Below are positions 15,249-23,890 of a stretch of 25,462 bases of DNA, piece after piece. Source of the DNA: Acidobacteriaceae bacterium UBA1795 (GTDB lineage Bacteria; Acidobacteriota; Terriglobia; Terriglobales; Acidobacteriaceae); contig DCFV01000006.1 in the NCBI GenBank assembly GCA_002314435.1, positions 1 to 25,462 of the forward strand, given 5' to 3'. Below the pieces are notes generated by a model. That model saw nothing but the letters and a program-made list of their open reading frames with translations, was not told where the DNA came from and made no database searches. The first letter of the stretch is position 1. The number at the start of each line of letters is the position of its first letter. A program made the position numbers and the translations under genes.

Positions 15249-15595
15249 GGTGTGACCTCCGGTAATCGATCTGTCGCCCAGCAAGTTTCAGTGGGTGCCG
15301 GTGGCCTGCCGGGTTCGGGGAATGCACGCTAATCTAGCGCGATTGCTCTGCAACTGCAAACGAATAATCTCCAACCGCGCTCGATCGGATAACCGAATGA
15401 ACCAATCGCTCGACTCTGCATTGTTGAGCTTTCTCAGCCGTCGCGCCACTGATATGTCCTAAATTGTCTTTGCCTTTCCCGCACACACGGAGTATCGTCG
15501 CGGCAATTCCCCCTTCCCATCCATTTGGGACCTCAGGACTGGAATCCCTGCTCCTCGACGAGCCAGTCGGAGATCCACAGCAAGCGGAGGTTCAA
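15249..15595. other. Divergent control region, no gene seen
   Basis: 347 bases between the TPR gene (minus) and the duplicated-domain secreted protein (plus); it must carry both promoters. A small perfect inverted repeat CGCTA-atc-TAGCG at 15327-15339 could be an operator. The plus-strand frame is open from 15464, but that extension has no ribosome site and would place a leader before a clear signal peptide, so it is not counted. No sure -35/-10 pair was found. Confidence 0.5.
15255..15260 (-). promoter_or_regulatory. Ribosome binding site fixing the TPR start
   Basis: The minus strand reads GGAGGT six bases before the ATG at 15248. It selects that ATG over an in-frame start 12 codons upstream (15284). 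Confidence 0.75.
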
Positions 15596-16402
15596 ATGAG
15601 ATTTACCCGATTCCTTGCCGCAGCGACCGTCGCTGCAGCATGCCTGGCGCCTGTCTGCGCCCAAACCTCGTCCCCCGGCTACCACACCGTTGCCTGCTTC
15701 AAGGTCAAGCCCGACAGCGGTGCAGCCTACCGAAAATTTGCAGCAGATGAAGTGCACAAGATCGCCCAGGGCCGCGTCGACAGCGGCGAGATCACTACGT
15801 TCTACCTGCTGCGGGCTGTTTTTCCCCAGGGTCAATCCACTGAGTGCGATTACATGGCCATAGCGATGTACTCCGGCATGCCCCACCTTTTGGGCACCGA
15901 AGAACTCTCAGCCGCGATCAAGAAATCCGGACTGGCCATTACCCCGGAGGACTATGTAAATCACCGCAACGCGGTCTCCACGCTGGTCTCCGCGGAAGTC
16001 TTCCAGAATCAGGCCTACGTCGGCACGGCTAAGAGAGGCGACTACTTCGAGGTCAATTACATGAAGGTAGGCGACGCCGACATCGACGATTACATCAACT
16101 ACGAAAAGAAGATCTGGAAGCCCCTCGCAGAGGCTTACCTGAAGGACGGCAAACGCACCGGCTGGTCGCTCAACCTGCGCGTCATGCCCGCCGGCTCCGA
16201 TCTGACCTACCAGGCAGTCACTGTCGACATCTTCCCCAGCCTGGATGCCGTCTTCGCAGACGATCCGCAGTTCTACGACCGCTTCAAAAAGGCCCACCCT
16301 GACATGGAATTGGGCACCACCTTCGAGCAGTACGGAAAACTAAGAGCCCGAGCCCTGATTAAGCTTTTCGTGCTTGAAGATCTGGTAACAGCGAACAAAT
16401 AG
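15596..16402 (+). CDS. Secreted protein with two similar halves, function unknown
   Basis: 268 residues with a signal peptide (MRFTRFLAAATVAAACLAPV, then CAQ). The mature part seems to contain a tandem duplication. Half one (about 30-100) has VACFKVKPDSGAAYRKFAAD and then GEITTFYLLRAVFPQGQ. Half two (about 148-220) has YFEVNYMKVGDADIDDYINY and then RTGWSLNLRVMPAGSD. In each, a strand with a KV centre leads to a helix with Tyr and Lys, then to a strand ending in a loop before Gly. This is the layout of dimeric alpha-beta barrel (NIPSNAP/Dabb-like) folds, but the family assignment is inference. GGAGG at 15586-15590 precedes the ATG. It converges with the gene at 16479 across a strong hairpin. 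Confidence 0.82.
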   Translation: MRFTRFLAAATVAAACLAPVCAQTSSPGYHTVACFKVKPDSGAAYRKFAADEVHKIAQGRVDSGEITTFYLLRAVFPQGQSTECDYMAIAMYSGMPHLLGTEELSAAIKKSGLAITPEDYVNHRNAVSTLVSAEVFQNQAYVGTAKRGDYFEVNYMKVGDADIDDYINYEKKIWKPLAEAYLKDGKRTGWSLNLRVMPAGSDLTYQAVTVDIFPSLDAVFADDPQFYDRFKKAHPDMELGTTFEQYGKLRARALIKLFVLEDLVTANK

Positions 16403-16417
16403 AAGCACAAACCCCAC

Positions 16418-16449
16418 GCTCCGCGGCCGCTAGTCTCTGGCCGCGGAGC
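16418..16449. terminator. Strong hairpin between convergent genes
   Basis: A perfect 11-bp G/C-rich stem, GCTCCGCGGCC / GGCCGCGGAGC, with a 10-base loop lies between the stops at 16402 and 16479. No T tract follows on either strand. It probably serves as a shared terminator or 3'-end barrier. Confidence 0.65.
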
Positions 16450-16478
16450 CTCAACAGGCCATCCGACGCGCGCCCATA

Positions 16479-18896
16479 TCAGTGCATGTGAATATGCTCG
16501 TCCGGCGGCACAGCAATCTTCGTCTTGCCGAATTCAAAACTCTTGAGCGCAACCGGCACCAGAGCTTCCGTATCCTCGCGCACCTGGTAGGTGCTGTCCA
16601 CTTGCACGTTCCTGAAGTGTTGCCGGATGCCGCTAGTGGGCCACCAGATTTCGATCTCCTCGATCGAATTTGCCTGACCCACGCCGATGTGCTGCCGCAT
16701 AGAGTTCCCGCCAAAGCTCGAAACCGATCCCACCGCGCGGTAAATGGATCGCGCTCTGCCGTTCTCGCGCACGGTAACACGAATCCGCGCCCCATAGGCT
16801 GCTCTATTCGACCGCACGCCTTCCAGCATGAGTGTTACCCAGTGATTCCCATGCCCCGGATTCTTGTAGAGCACCGGCATGAACCGGTCACCTTGGAAAG
16901 CTCCTCCTAGTTCCTCAAACACATCTTCGTTGCCGTTGTTCTCAATGTCGGCAAACGCGATTCCGTGCCCCTTCTGCAGATTTCCAAAGCCTCCTGAGGT
17001 GGTTACGTCCTGAAAGTGCGCGCCGCGGTCATTGCGAAACATAGGCTTGGCCAGCAGACACTCAAATGACGAATCGCCCACCCCCAGGTACACATCCAGC
17101 CAGCCGTCGTTATCCAGGTCTCCAAAGTTGCCGGCCATATTCGTAATTGAGCGGTCTAGTCCGGCGGCATGTGGCACATCCTTGAATGTCCCGTCATGAT
17201 TGTTGTGGAACAGATGCGAGACCGAGGCCTTGTTCGGCTTGTTGAACTCGAAGAGCCCCACATCTTCCATCGACGTCGTCGAGTAGCCGCCGGCAAAGAT
17301 ATCCAGCCAGCCGTCGTTGTCGTAGTCGAAAAACCACGTGGGAAAGGTGTAACGTTTCCCGCCCAGCCCCGCCTGCTCCGTCACGTCGGTAAACGTCCAG
17401 TCTCCCGCCTTCGGATGCTCACGATCGCGCGGTCCGTCATTGCGGAACAGAAAGCTCCGGCCAAACATCGCTGACACGTACAGATCCGGCCGGCCGTCGT
17501 TGTTGTAGTCGCCCCACGCCACACCCTTCACAAAACCCAGGTTCACGCCCAGCTTGTCCGGCGCCGCCCCCGGCGCTTTCACCAGCGTGAAAGTGCCATC
17601 GTGATTGTTGTGGAACAGCTGTGAGGGATGCACGTCGTCAGGCTTCGATTCGTGGCCCACAAACAGGTCCAGCCATCCGTCGCCGTCGTAGTCAGCCCAT
17701 GCCGCCGCCTGGCCCGGATGCGCAGTCATCAGTCCTGCTTCCTCGGTCACATCGTCAAAAGTGCCGTTGCCATTGTTCCGCAACAGCGACAGCGGATATT
17801 CGCCAAACTTACCCCACCACGCGCCGCGCAGCACCAGCACGTCGGGATGGCCGTCGTTGTTGTAGTCGGTCAGCACCATGTTCAGCCCGCCTAACTCATC
17901 GGCCAGCCCGGCTTCCTTCGTTCGGTCGGTGAACGTTCCGTCCCCGTTGTTGTGGAAAAAATGCATAGGGTCAAGCGGTCCCGAGGACGAGATCATCACG
18001 TCCAGCAGCCCGTCGCCGTCAAAGTCCTCCACAATGGTTCCGCCTGAAAGCTCCATCGCATGAATACCCGCGATTCCAGCCACATCTGGGAAATTTCCGA
18101 TGTTGTACTCTGACTCGAACCTCTCCGGCGGCGCCAACCATTGTTTCGGCACGTCCTCTGGATAACGGCCCAACTGCATATACCCAATATTCAGAAGCCA
18201 GCGTGCCAGGTAGCTGTCCGGATTCAGTTCCAGCACCTTCGTGTATTCGTGCACCGCGCCTTCGGCGCCCGCCCTCTTCTGGTGCACCGCTCCGCCATGC
18301 AGGGGCAGGATGCACGAAAGCGGGTTATGCATGCCAACGCAGTTCTCCTGCTCACCCATCCGCAGATACGCCAGCGCCAACTCCTGGTGAATCTGTGCCT
18401 GAATTTGCTTTGGCACTTTATCCAGGTTGGCGTCCATCAGCTTCACCAGGGCCTCCAGTGTATCTACCGCCTGGTTCGGCCTACCGGCGCGCGTCTGCTC
18501 GTTCCCCAGTTCCATGCGCACGATCATCTGATCCCGCAAGGAAAGATTCTTTGTCAGCAAAGCTTCGTAGTAAGGGATTCGTTCGCGCGGTTTGTTTGGG
18601 TCCGCTCTCCAGTCGCTTTCGCTGAAGAGTGTGCGCAGCCGCTCACCCATCCGCCGTGCACCTTCCAGGTGGGGCAGCGGCGCAATCGGAGCAGGTATCT
18701 TGTCGTCGAGCTCTTCCTGGCTCAAAACGTCCGGCAGGTTGTCCCGCGTGATCTGGCTCGCCATGCCATTCCCAGTTCCGGTAGGCACAGGCGTCTGGGT
18801 CAAATCGACTTGGGACTGCTGCGAAAAAGCGCACACTGCAACTGCTTGCCAAAGAACGAGTGCGGATACCCGCGTCGATTTGCGAAGCTTAGTCAC
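16479..18896 (-). CDS. Secreted TPR + FG-GAP/VCBS + ASPIC-UnbV protein
   Basis: About 805 residues. A signal peptide (MTKLRKSTRVSALVLWQAVA, then VCAFSQQ) is followed by a helical TPR-like region (about 95-250, HQELALAYLRMGEQEN and HEYTKVLELNPDSYLARW). Next come seven or so FG-GAP/VCBS units (about 280-665) with acidic loops such as DFDGDGLLDV, DYNNDGHPDV and DYDGDGWLDL, each followed by HNNxDGTF-type turns; these probably bind calcium and build a propeller. An ASPIC-UnbV domain closes the protein (about 700-770, GARIRVTV, then GGNSMRQHIGVG and EIEIWWPTSG). The last residues are His-rich (DEHIHMH). GTG at 18896 was chosen over TTG 18932 because it follows GGAAGAG and gives a cleaner signal peptide. 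The role of the family is not established; surface binding is likely. Confidence 0.9.
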   Translation of the reverse strand: MTKLRKSTRVSALVLWQAVAVCAFSQQSQVDLTQTPVPTGTGNGMASQITRDNLPDVLSQEELDDKIPAPIAPLPHLEGARRMGERLRTLFSESDWRADPNKPRERIPYYEALLTKNLSLRDQMIVRMELGNEQTRAGRPNQAVDTLEALVKLMDANLDKVPKQIQAQIHQELALAYLRMGEQENCVGMHNPLSCILPLHGGAVHQKRAGAEGAVHEYTKVLELNPDSYLARWLLNIGYMQLGRYPEDVPKQWLAPPERFESEYNIGNFPDVAGIAGIHAMELSGGTIVEDFDGDGLLDVMISSSGPLDPMHFFHNNGDGTFTDRTKEAGLADELGGLNMVLTDYNNDGHPDVLVLRGAWWGKFGEYPLSLLRNNGNGTFDDVTEEAGLMTAHPGQAAAWADYDGDGWLDLFVGHESKPDDVHPSQLFHNNHDGTFTLVKAPGAAPDKLGVNLGFVKGVAWGDYNNDGRPDLYVSAMFGRSFLFRNDGPRDREHPKAGDWTFTDVTEQAGLGGKRYTFPTWFFDYDNDGWLDIFAGGYSTTSMEDVGLFEFNKPNKASVSHLFHNNHDGTFKDVPHAAGLDRSITNMAGNFGDLDNDGWLDVYLGVGDSSFECLLAKPMFRNDRGAHFQDVTTSGGFGNLQKGHGIAFADIENNGNEDVFEELGGAFQGDRFMPVLYKNPGHGNHWVTLMLEGVRSNRAAYGARIRVTVRENGRARSIYRAVGSVSSFGGNSMRQHIGVGQANSIEEIEIWWPTSGIRQHFRNVQVDSTYQVREDTEALVPVALKSFEFGKTKIAVPPDEHIHMH

Positions 18897-19037
18897 AAGT
18901 CTCTTCCGCCCAATTCGAATTGAAGTCGCCAAACAAGGCTAATCCATGCCGCAAGGGCCTGAACACATCTGTTCCTCCTCTGCATAGACCGTGACACAGC
19001 ACACAAACTCCTGCGCAATATCCACTACCCTAGTTAC

Positions 19038-22000
19038 GTGAGCACTTCGCCCATTTCGATCCTCTCCCGGTTCTCTCCGCTGGAGCATGAGCGCTTTGCC
19101 GCTCATCGTGAACTTGAAGCGCGCCTCAAAGCCAGGCTTCGCGGTGATGTGCTGTTCGACACGGGCTCCCGAGCTCTCTTCGCCGCCGACGCCTCCAACT
19201 ACCGCCAGCTTCCAATCGGTGTCATTTACCCGCGCGACGCGGTGGATGTGCAGGCAGCGATGGACGCCTGCCACTCCACCGGAGCCGCCGTCCTTCCGCG
19301 CGGCGCTGGAACGTCGCTCGCCGGCCAAACCGCCAACGTTGCCGTGGTCTTCGACTTTTCCCGTTACATGAACGCCCTGCAGGGCATTGACCCCACTGCG
19401 CGCCTCGCCGTCGTCGAGCCCGGCATCGTCCTCGACCACCTGCGCGACGCCGCCGAACGTCACCACCTCACCTACGCGCCCGACCCCGCCACGCACTCCC
19501 GCTGCACCCTCGGCGGCATGATCGGCAACAACTCCTGCGGCACCCACGGCCTGCTCGGTGGCAAGGTCGTAGACAACGTCGAGTCCATGGACCTCGTCCT
19601 CTACGACGGCACGCACCTCACCGTCGGACCCACCTCGCCCGGGCAGCTCGAAAAGCACATCCGCCATGGCGGCCGCGTGGGCGAAATCTACACCGGCCTC
19701 GCCCGCATCCGCGACCGTTATTCCGACCTCATCCGCGCCCGCTTCCCGCGCATCCCGCGCCGTGTCTCCGGCTATAACCTCGACGAACTCCTCCCTGAGA
19801 GCCACTTCAACGTAGCCCGCGCCCTTGTCGGCAGTGAGGGCACCTGCGCCACCGTCGTCTCCGCCACGCTCAACCTAACAGACAGCCCGCCGCATCGCGT
19901 CCTCACCGCGCTCGGATTTCCCGACGCCTTCCTCGCTGCCGACGCCGTTCCGCAGGTGCTCGAGCACGGCCCCATTGGCCTCGAAGGCTTCGACGGCTTG
20001 CTCCTCGACTTCATGCGCCGCAAGGGCCTCGCCGTCGATGAGGTCGCGCTGCTTCCCCCGGGCAACGGTTTCCTCCTTGTTGAAATAGGAGCCTGGACCG
20101 CCGAAGAAGCCCAGGCCAAAACCGAAGCCCTTGTCCGCGCCGTGCAAACGTGGTCGTCCGCGCCCACCGCGCGTACTTACTCCGCTGAAGACGCCGCCCA
20201 CGTCTGGCATGTCCGCGAGTCCGCGCTCGGTGCCACCGTCTTTGTCCCCGGTGAGCCCGAGGGCTGGGAGGGCTGGGACGACTCCGGCATCCCGCCCGAG
20301 CATCTCGGAGCCTACCTGCGCCAGCTCGCCGCTCTCATGCGCGAGTACGGCTACCGCAGCCCGCTCTACGGCCACTTCGGCCAGGGCTGCGTCCATCTCC
20401 GCATCAACTTCGACTTTCGCTCTGAAGAAGGTCTGCGCAAGTTCCGCGAATTCCTCGACCGCGCTGCCGACCTCGCCATCAGCTTCGGCGGTTCGCTCTC
20501 CGGCGAGCACGGCGACGGCCAGGCCCGTGCCGCACTGCTCCCCAAGATGTTCGGCCCCGAGCTCATGCAAGCCTTCCTCGAGTTCAAGGCGCTCTGGGAC
20601 CCCACCAACCACATGAACCCCGGCAAACTTGTCGATCCCGTGCGCGTCTACGATCCCATCGAGAACCTGCGCCACGGCCCAGACCCCGCCGGCCACAACC
20701 ACACCCCGCTTGAAACCCACTTCGTCTTTGCCAGCGATCAAGGCTCGCTTGAGCGCGCCACCGAGCGCTGTGTCGGTGTCGGCGCCTGCCGCAACACAAA
20801 GGACGGTGTCATGTGCCCCAGCTACCGCGCCACGGGCGAGGAGCAGCACTCAACCCGCGGCCGTGCCCGCCTGCTCTGGGAGATGCTCGCCGGAGCTCTC
20901 CGCGACGAAGGCTTCCAAAGCGAAGCCGTCCACGATGCCCTCGATTTGTGCTTAAGCTGCAAGGCCTGCAAAACCGAGTGCCCCGTGCAAGTCGACATGA
21001 CGGCCTACAAATCCGAGTACCTCGCTCAGCGCTACAAGGGGCGCCTCCACCCGCTCCATCACTACGTCTTCGGATTCGCCGACAAACTCGCACGCCTCGG
21101 CTCCCTGACTCCAGCACTCACCAACTTGGTGCTCACCGGTCCGCTCACCAGCCCGCTCATCAAACATATCGTCCGCGTTGCCCAGCCTCGCCAACTCCCC
21201 AGTCTGGCGCCGAAAAACTACACCAAGAGCCGTAAGAGCAATGCCCCCCTGCCCACGAACCCGGGTGCCCCAGGTCTTGAAAAGACCTGGGAAAGCACGG
21301 ACCCATCACGGTGCGAAGCGCAATTGGCCCCACCGCAGGTGGTTCTCTTGTGGCCGGATACGTGGAACAACTACTACCATCCGCAGTCGCTGCAGGCCGC
21401 CGAGCAGGTGCTCACAGAGGCTGGCTTCGCTGTCCGCACACCTGCAAAACACATCTGCTGCGGCCGCGCCCTCTATGACTTCGGCCACCTCGACATTGCA
21501 CGCAGTTATCTAGCCAATGTGCTCTATACCATGGCGCCTGAGATCGAAGCAGGCCTTCCATTCATTTTCCTCGAACCCAGCTGCGCCAGCGTCTTCAAGG
21601 ATGAGCTCCCCGAACTCTTCCCCAACGACCCCCGCGCCAAGCGGGTCAGGGAACAGGTCTGGCTCCTCGCCGACTGGCTCGCCGCCAGAGCTCCGGACTT
21701 CGTTAACGGCCGCCTCGCGGGCCAGAACATCCTCGTCCACGGCCACTGCCACCACAAGGCCGTCTTCGGCGGACCAAAGAGCGAGATCGCCCTCCTGCGT
21801 CAGGCCGGAGCCACCGTCACGCCCATCGAGTCCAGCTGCTGCGGCATGGCCGGCCCGTTCGGGTTTGAGGCCGACAAGTTCGAGCTCTCCAGGACGATCG
21901 CAAACCTGAGCCTCATCCCCGCCGTCGAATCTGCCAGCGCCGATACCGTCATCGTCGCCGACGGCTTCAGCTGCCGCGAGCAGATCCACCAGCTAGGCCA

Positions 22001-22052
22001 CCGCCAAGCCCTGCACTTCGCTGAAGTATTGGCGAACACGCGCTCCAAATAG
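19038..22052 (+). CDS. FAD-linked oxidase fused to Fe-S subunit (GlcD-GlcF / YdiJ-like 2-hydroxyacid dehydrogenase)
   Basis: A 1004-residue fusion. The N-terminal FAD domain (about 40-280) has the PCMH loop PRGAGTSLAGQ (87-97) and GNNSCGTHG; the FAD-oxidase C-terminal domain (about 290-540) holds HFGQGCVHLRINF and GEHGDGQARA. Then come two Fe-S motifs: C578-x5-C584-x8-C593 (ending MCPSYRAT) and C638-x2-C641-x2-C644-x3-C648-P. Two CCG-type cysteine domains follow (about 807 HICCGRAL and about 934 SCCGMAG). This matches YdiJ-like and D-lactate/glycolate oxidase fusions. It oxidises a D-2-hydroxyacid; the acceptor is probably the quinone pool through the Fe-S part. The substrate is not certain. 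The start is GTG with no ribosome site. Residues about 735-763 look like an insertion carrying a DNA palindrome. Confidence 0.93.
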   Translation: MSTSPISILSRFSPLEHERFAAHRELEARLKARLRGDVLFDTGSRALFAADASNYRQLPIGVIYPRDAVDVQAAMDACHSTGAAVLPRGAGTSLAGQTANVAVVFDFSRYMNALQGIDPTARLAVVEPGIVLDHLRDAAERHHLTYAPDPATHSRCTLGGMIGNNSCGTHGLLGGKVVDNVESMDLVLYDGTHLTVGPTSPGQLEKHIRHGGRVGEIYTGLARIRDRYSDLIRARFPRIPRRVSGYNLDELLPESHFNVARALVGSEGTCATVVSATLNLTDSPPHRVLTALGFPDAFLAADAVPQVLEHGPIGLEGFDGLLLDFMRRKGLAVDEVALLPPGNGFLLVEIGAWTAEEAQAKTEALVRAVQTWSSAPTARTYSAEDAAHVWHVRESALGATVFVPGEPEGWEGWDDSGIPPEHLGAYLRQLAALMREYGYRSPLYGHFGQGCVHLRINFDFRSEEGLRKFREFLDRAADLAISFGGSLSGEHGDGQARAALLPKMFGPELMQAFLEFKALWDPTNHMNPGKLVDPVRVYDPIENLRHGPDPAGHNHTPLETHFVFASDQGSLERATERCVGVGACRNTKDGVMCPSYRATGEEQHSTRGRARLLWEMLAGALRDEGFQSEAVHDALDLCLSCKACKTECPVQVDMTAYKSEYLAQRYKGRLHPLHHYVFGFADKLARLGSLTPALTNLVLTGPLTSPLIKHIVRVAQPRQLPSLAPKNYTKSRKSNAPLPTNPGAPGLEKTWESTDPSRCEAQLAPPQVVLLWPDTWNNYYHPQSLQAAEQVLTEAGFAVRTPAKHICCGRALYDFGHLDIARSYLANVLYTMAPEIEAGLPFIFLEPSCASVFKDELPELFPNDPRAKRVREQVWLLADWLAARAPDFVNGRLAGQNILVHGHCHHKAVFGGPKSEIALLRQAGATVTPIESSCCGMAGPFGFEADKFELSRTIANLSLIPAVESASADTVIVADGFSCREQIHQLGHRQALHFAEVLANTRSK
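21269..21291 (+). repeat. Palindromic hairpin element inside the FAD/Fe-S oxidase gene
   Basis: CCCAGGTCTT / AAGACCTGGG forms a perfect 10-bp stem with a 3-base loop. It lies in a stretch with repeat-like sequence (CCCACGAACCCGGGTGCCCC just before it) that codes a Pro/Gly-rich linker in frame. A long perfect palindrome is unusual inside a coding region and suggests a small mobile or REP-like repeat that kept the frame. I recall similar GGGTGCCCC-containing repeats in acidobacterial genomes, but have not checked this. Confidence 0.55.
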
Positions 22053-22111
22053 CGCACCTTCCATCGGCAAGTAACATCACCGCCCACCGGAATGTCGCGC
22101 TGTCGTTCGGC

Positions 22112-23743
22112 TCACAGGTCGTCGATGCGCAACTCCACATCTGCGCCTTGCCAGGCCGTCTCAAACGCCTGCCGAACCCACGCCGCCTCGTAGTCGCGCT
22201 GCTGGCGATTGAGTGCTTCTGCCAGACCGAACAGCGAGCGCGGATTCCGCGGATTCTGCTCCAGGTCCTCGCGAAACACCTGTTCTGCCGCTTTCGCGTC
22301 TCCTGCCCGCAGCAGCATTCCTCCCAGCGACTCACGCACGGGGTAGTACCAGTCGGCAGGCTCGTTATAGAGCAACTTGTCCTGTTCGGCTGCTGCTTGC
22401 CGCAGGAGGGTGATCGCATTCTCTGTCGTTCCGCGCGCAGCGGCAATTCGCGCAGCAAGGATCGTATCGGCCAGTTGGTAGATCTGCCACGAGTGGTTCT
22501 CTACCGGAGGCATGAAGATCGTCTCCCGTGGCTCCGCGCGCTCCAATGCAGCCAGTTGCTTCTCGAGCGCCTCAGCCTCATCGACCTTTCCGTGCGCTGC
22601 CAGTGCCATGCCTCGTCCGTAGAGCCAGAATGCCTTCAGCACGGAGATCGGTTCAGCCGGTTCCTTGATCTTGAGCAGATCGTCCCATCGGCCGCAGCGG
22701 ACGGCCATCTCTACCGGCATACCCAGAAAGGGAGCAACCATAGGCATCTCGTGCAAGGCTGGTTGCAGTACTGTGGCAAGCCTGTTTGCTGATTCGCGTG
22801 CAGCCGCGCAGTGCCCCTGCATGCTGGCAGCAACCGCGCCAAAGTGCAGATTGTGCGAGTAGTACATCATCATGTACATGCCCTGCGCGCCTGTCGCGGC
22901 AGCATAGGCTTCGTCGGCCTTTGCGGCAGCCGCGTTCTGCTCGCGCGCACCGCTGAAGTTCCCCGTCCGTTCGTAGATGTGCGATGGCATGTGCACCAGA
23001 TGACCCGCGGCTGGTGCCAGTTGTGCAATCTGATCGGCTTGGGCCAGCGCGCGCTCCGGATGCGGCGATGCCTCTACCGCGTGAATGTAGAGATGCATCG
23101 CACCAATGTGGTGAGGATCGTGCCGCAGCACATCCTCGAGTGTTGCCACAATCTCATCCGTGCCCGGGGCAGGCGTTCCATCTGCGTTCCACAGCCGCCA
23201 CGGCCGCAGATTCATCATGCTGTCGGCAAACAGCGTGGCTGCATCCAGATCGTCGGGATACTTGCGGCGCAGAGCGCGCATCGCATTGGAGTAGTCCACA
23301 TCGAGCTGGTGATAATCGGCCTTCGCGTCGTGCGAAAACCGCTTCGCCATCGCTTCGATGTAGTCTTTCTCCGCCTGTGGCGCGTCAACGCTCAGTGCCC
23401 GCGCCTTGTCCACCGCATCCGCTGCCAGTTTTTCCCGGTCCGGATCCACGGGCAGGTTGTAGTTCGGCCCCACGGCCAGCGCCAGTCCCCACCACGCCAT
23501 GCCAAGTTGTGGATCGAGATCCGCAGCCTTCTGAAACGCGCGCGCGGCCTCATCATGATTGAAGGCATACACCAGCCGCAGTCCCTGGTCGAAGTACTTC
23601 TGCGCCTCCACGTTCCGGCTTGAAACCGGATGATGCAGATTGCTCAATCCATCCATCAGGAAAACGGGTTTCGTGCCAGCAGGATCTTGTGCCCAGCCCA
23701 AACAAGCTGCCAGAAACACAGCAGCCGTCGCTAGTGCCTTCAT
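22112..23743 (-). CDS. Secreted TPR protein of a His-rich family
   Basis: 543 residues, beginning with a signal peptide (MKALATAAVFLAACLGWAQ). TPR-like helices run from about 50 to 130 (YFDQGLRLVYAFNHDEAARA, then FQKAADLDPQLGMAWWG) and again near the C-terminus (about 440-530). The centre (about 215-310) has a striking run of His and Tyr: GAMHLYIHAVEASPHPERAL, AGHLVHMPSHIYERTG, then MMMYYSHNLHFGAVA. I know this central pattern from a widespread TPR family of unknown function. Its regular His spacing suggests metal binding or a structural hydrogen-bond network, not proven. GGAGGT five bases before the ATG at 23743 sets the start. It is convergent with the oxidase gene at 22052, 59 bp away. Confidence 0.88.
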   Translation of the reverse strand: MKALATAAVFLAACLGWAQDPAGTKPVFLMDGLSNLHHPVSSRNVEAQKYFDQGLRLVYAFNHDEAARAFQKAADLDPQLGMAWWGLALAVGPNYNLPVDPDREKLAADAVDKARALSVDAPQAEKDYIEAMAKRFSHDAKADYHQLDVDYSNAMRALRRKYPDDLDAATLFADSMMNLRPWRLWNADGTPAPGTDEIVATLEDVLRHDPHHIGAMHLYIHAVEASPHPERALAQADQIAQLAPAAGHLVHMPSHIYERTGNFSGAREQNAAAAKADEAYAAATGAQGMYMMMYYSHNLHFGAVAASMQGHCAAARESANRLATVLQPALHEMPMVAPFLGMPVEMAVRCGRWDDLLKIKEPAEPISVLKAFWLYGRGMALAAHGKVDEAEALEKQLAALERAEPRETIFMPPVENHSWQIYQLADTILAARIAAARGTTENAITLLRQAAAEQDKLLYNEPADWYYPVRESLGGMLLRAGDAKAAEQVFREDLEQNPRNPRSLFGLAEALNRQQRDYEAAWVRQAFETAWQGADVELRIDDL

Positions 23744-23747
23744 TGCG

Positions 23748-23753
23748 ACCTCC
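23748..23753 (-). promoter_or_regulatory. Ribosome binding site fixing the His-rich TPR start
   Basis: The minus strand reads GGAGGT shortly before the ATG at 23743. It rules out the long upstream extension of the same frame to 23836. Confidence 0.7.
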
Positions 23754-23844
23754 TCGGTGCAGGGAAAAGGGGAATAGGGGAATGACCGCATACTAGCTGG
23801 GGAAGACAGCACCAGCAACCCGATTCTATCTTCCATAGATCTCA

Positions 23845-23874
23845 GAGCGCGGTCCGCAGTTGCAGGCCGCGCTC
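23845..23874 (-). terminator. Hairpin after the GH127 gene
   Basis: GAGCGCGG at 23845-23852 pairs with CCGCGCTC at 23867-23874 (8 bp, 14-base loop), just downstream of the minus-strand stop at 23891. No T tract follows, but the position fits a transcription end. Confidence 0.55.
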
Positions 23875-23890
23875 CGATGTTCAGCGTTGT

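Noticed and set aside
16900..18050. Recurring DNA words such as GCCGTCGTTGT as a possible repeat array or CRISPR
   Set aside because: They encode the repeated acidic loops of FG-GAP units. Spacing is irregular and the units vary, so this is protein repetition and not a DNA array.
19875..20849. A 324-codon minus-strand open frame opposite the FAD/Fe-S oxidase
   Set aside because: Gly/Ala/Glu-rich shadow translation; the plus strand has clear FAD and Fe-S motifs across the same bases.
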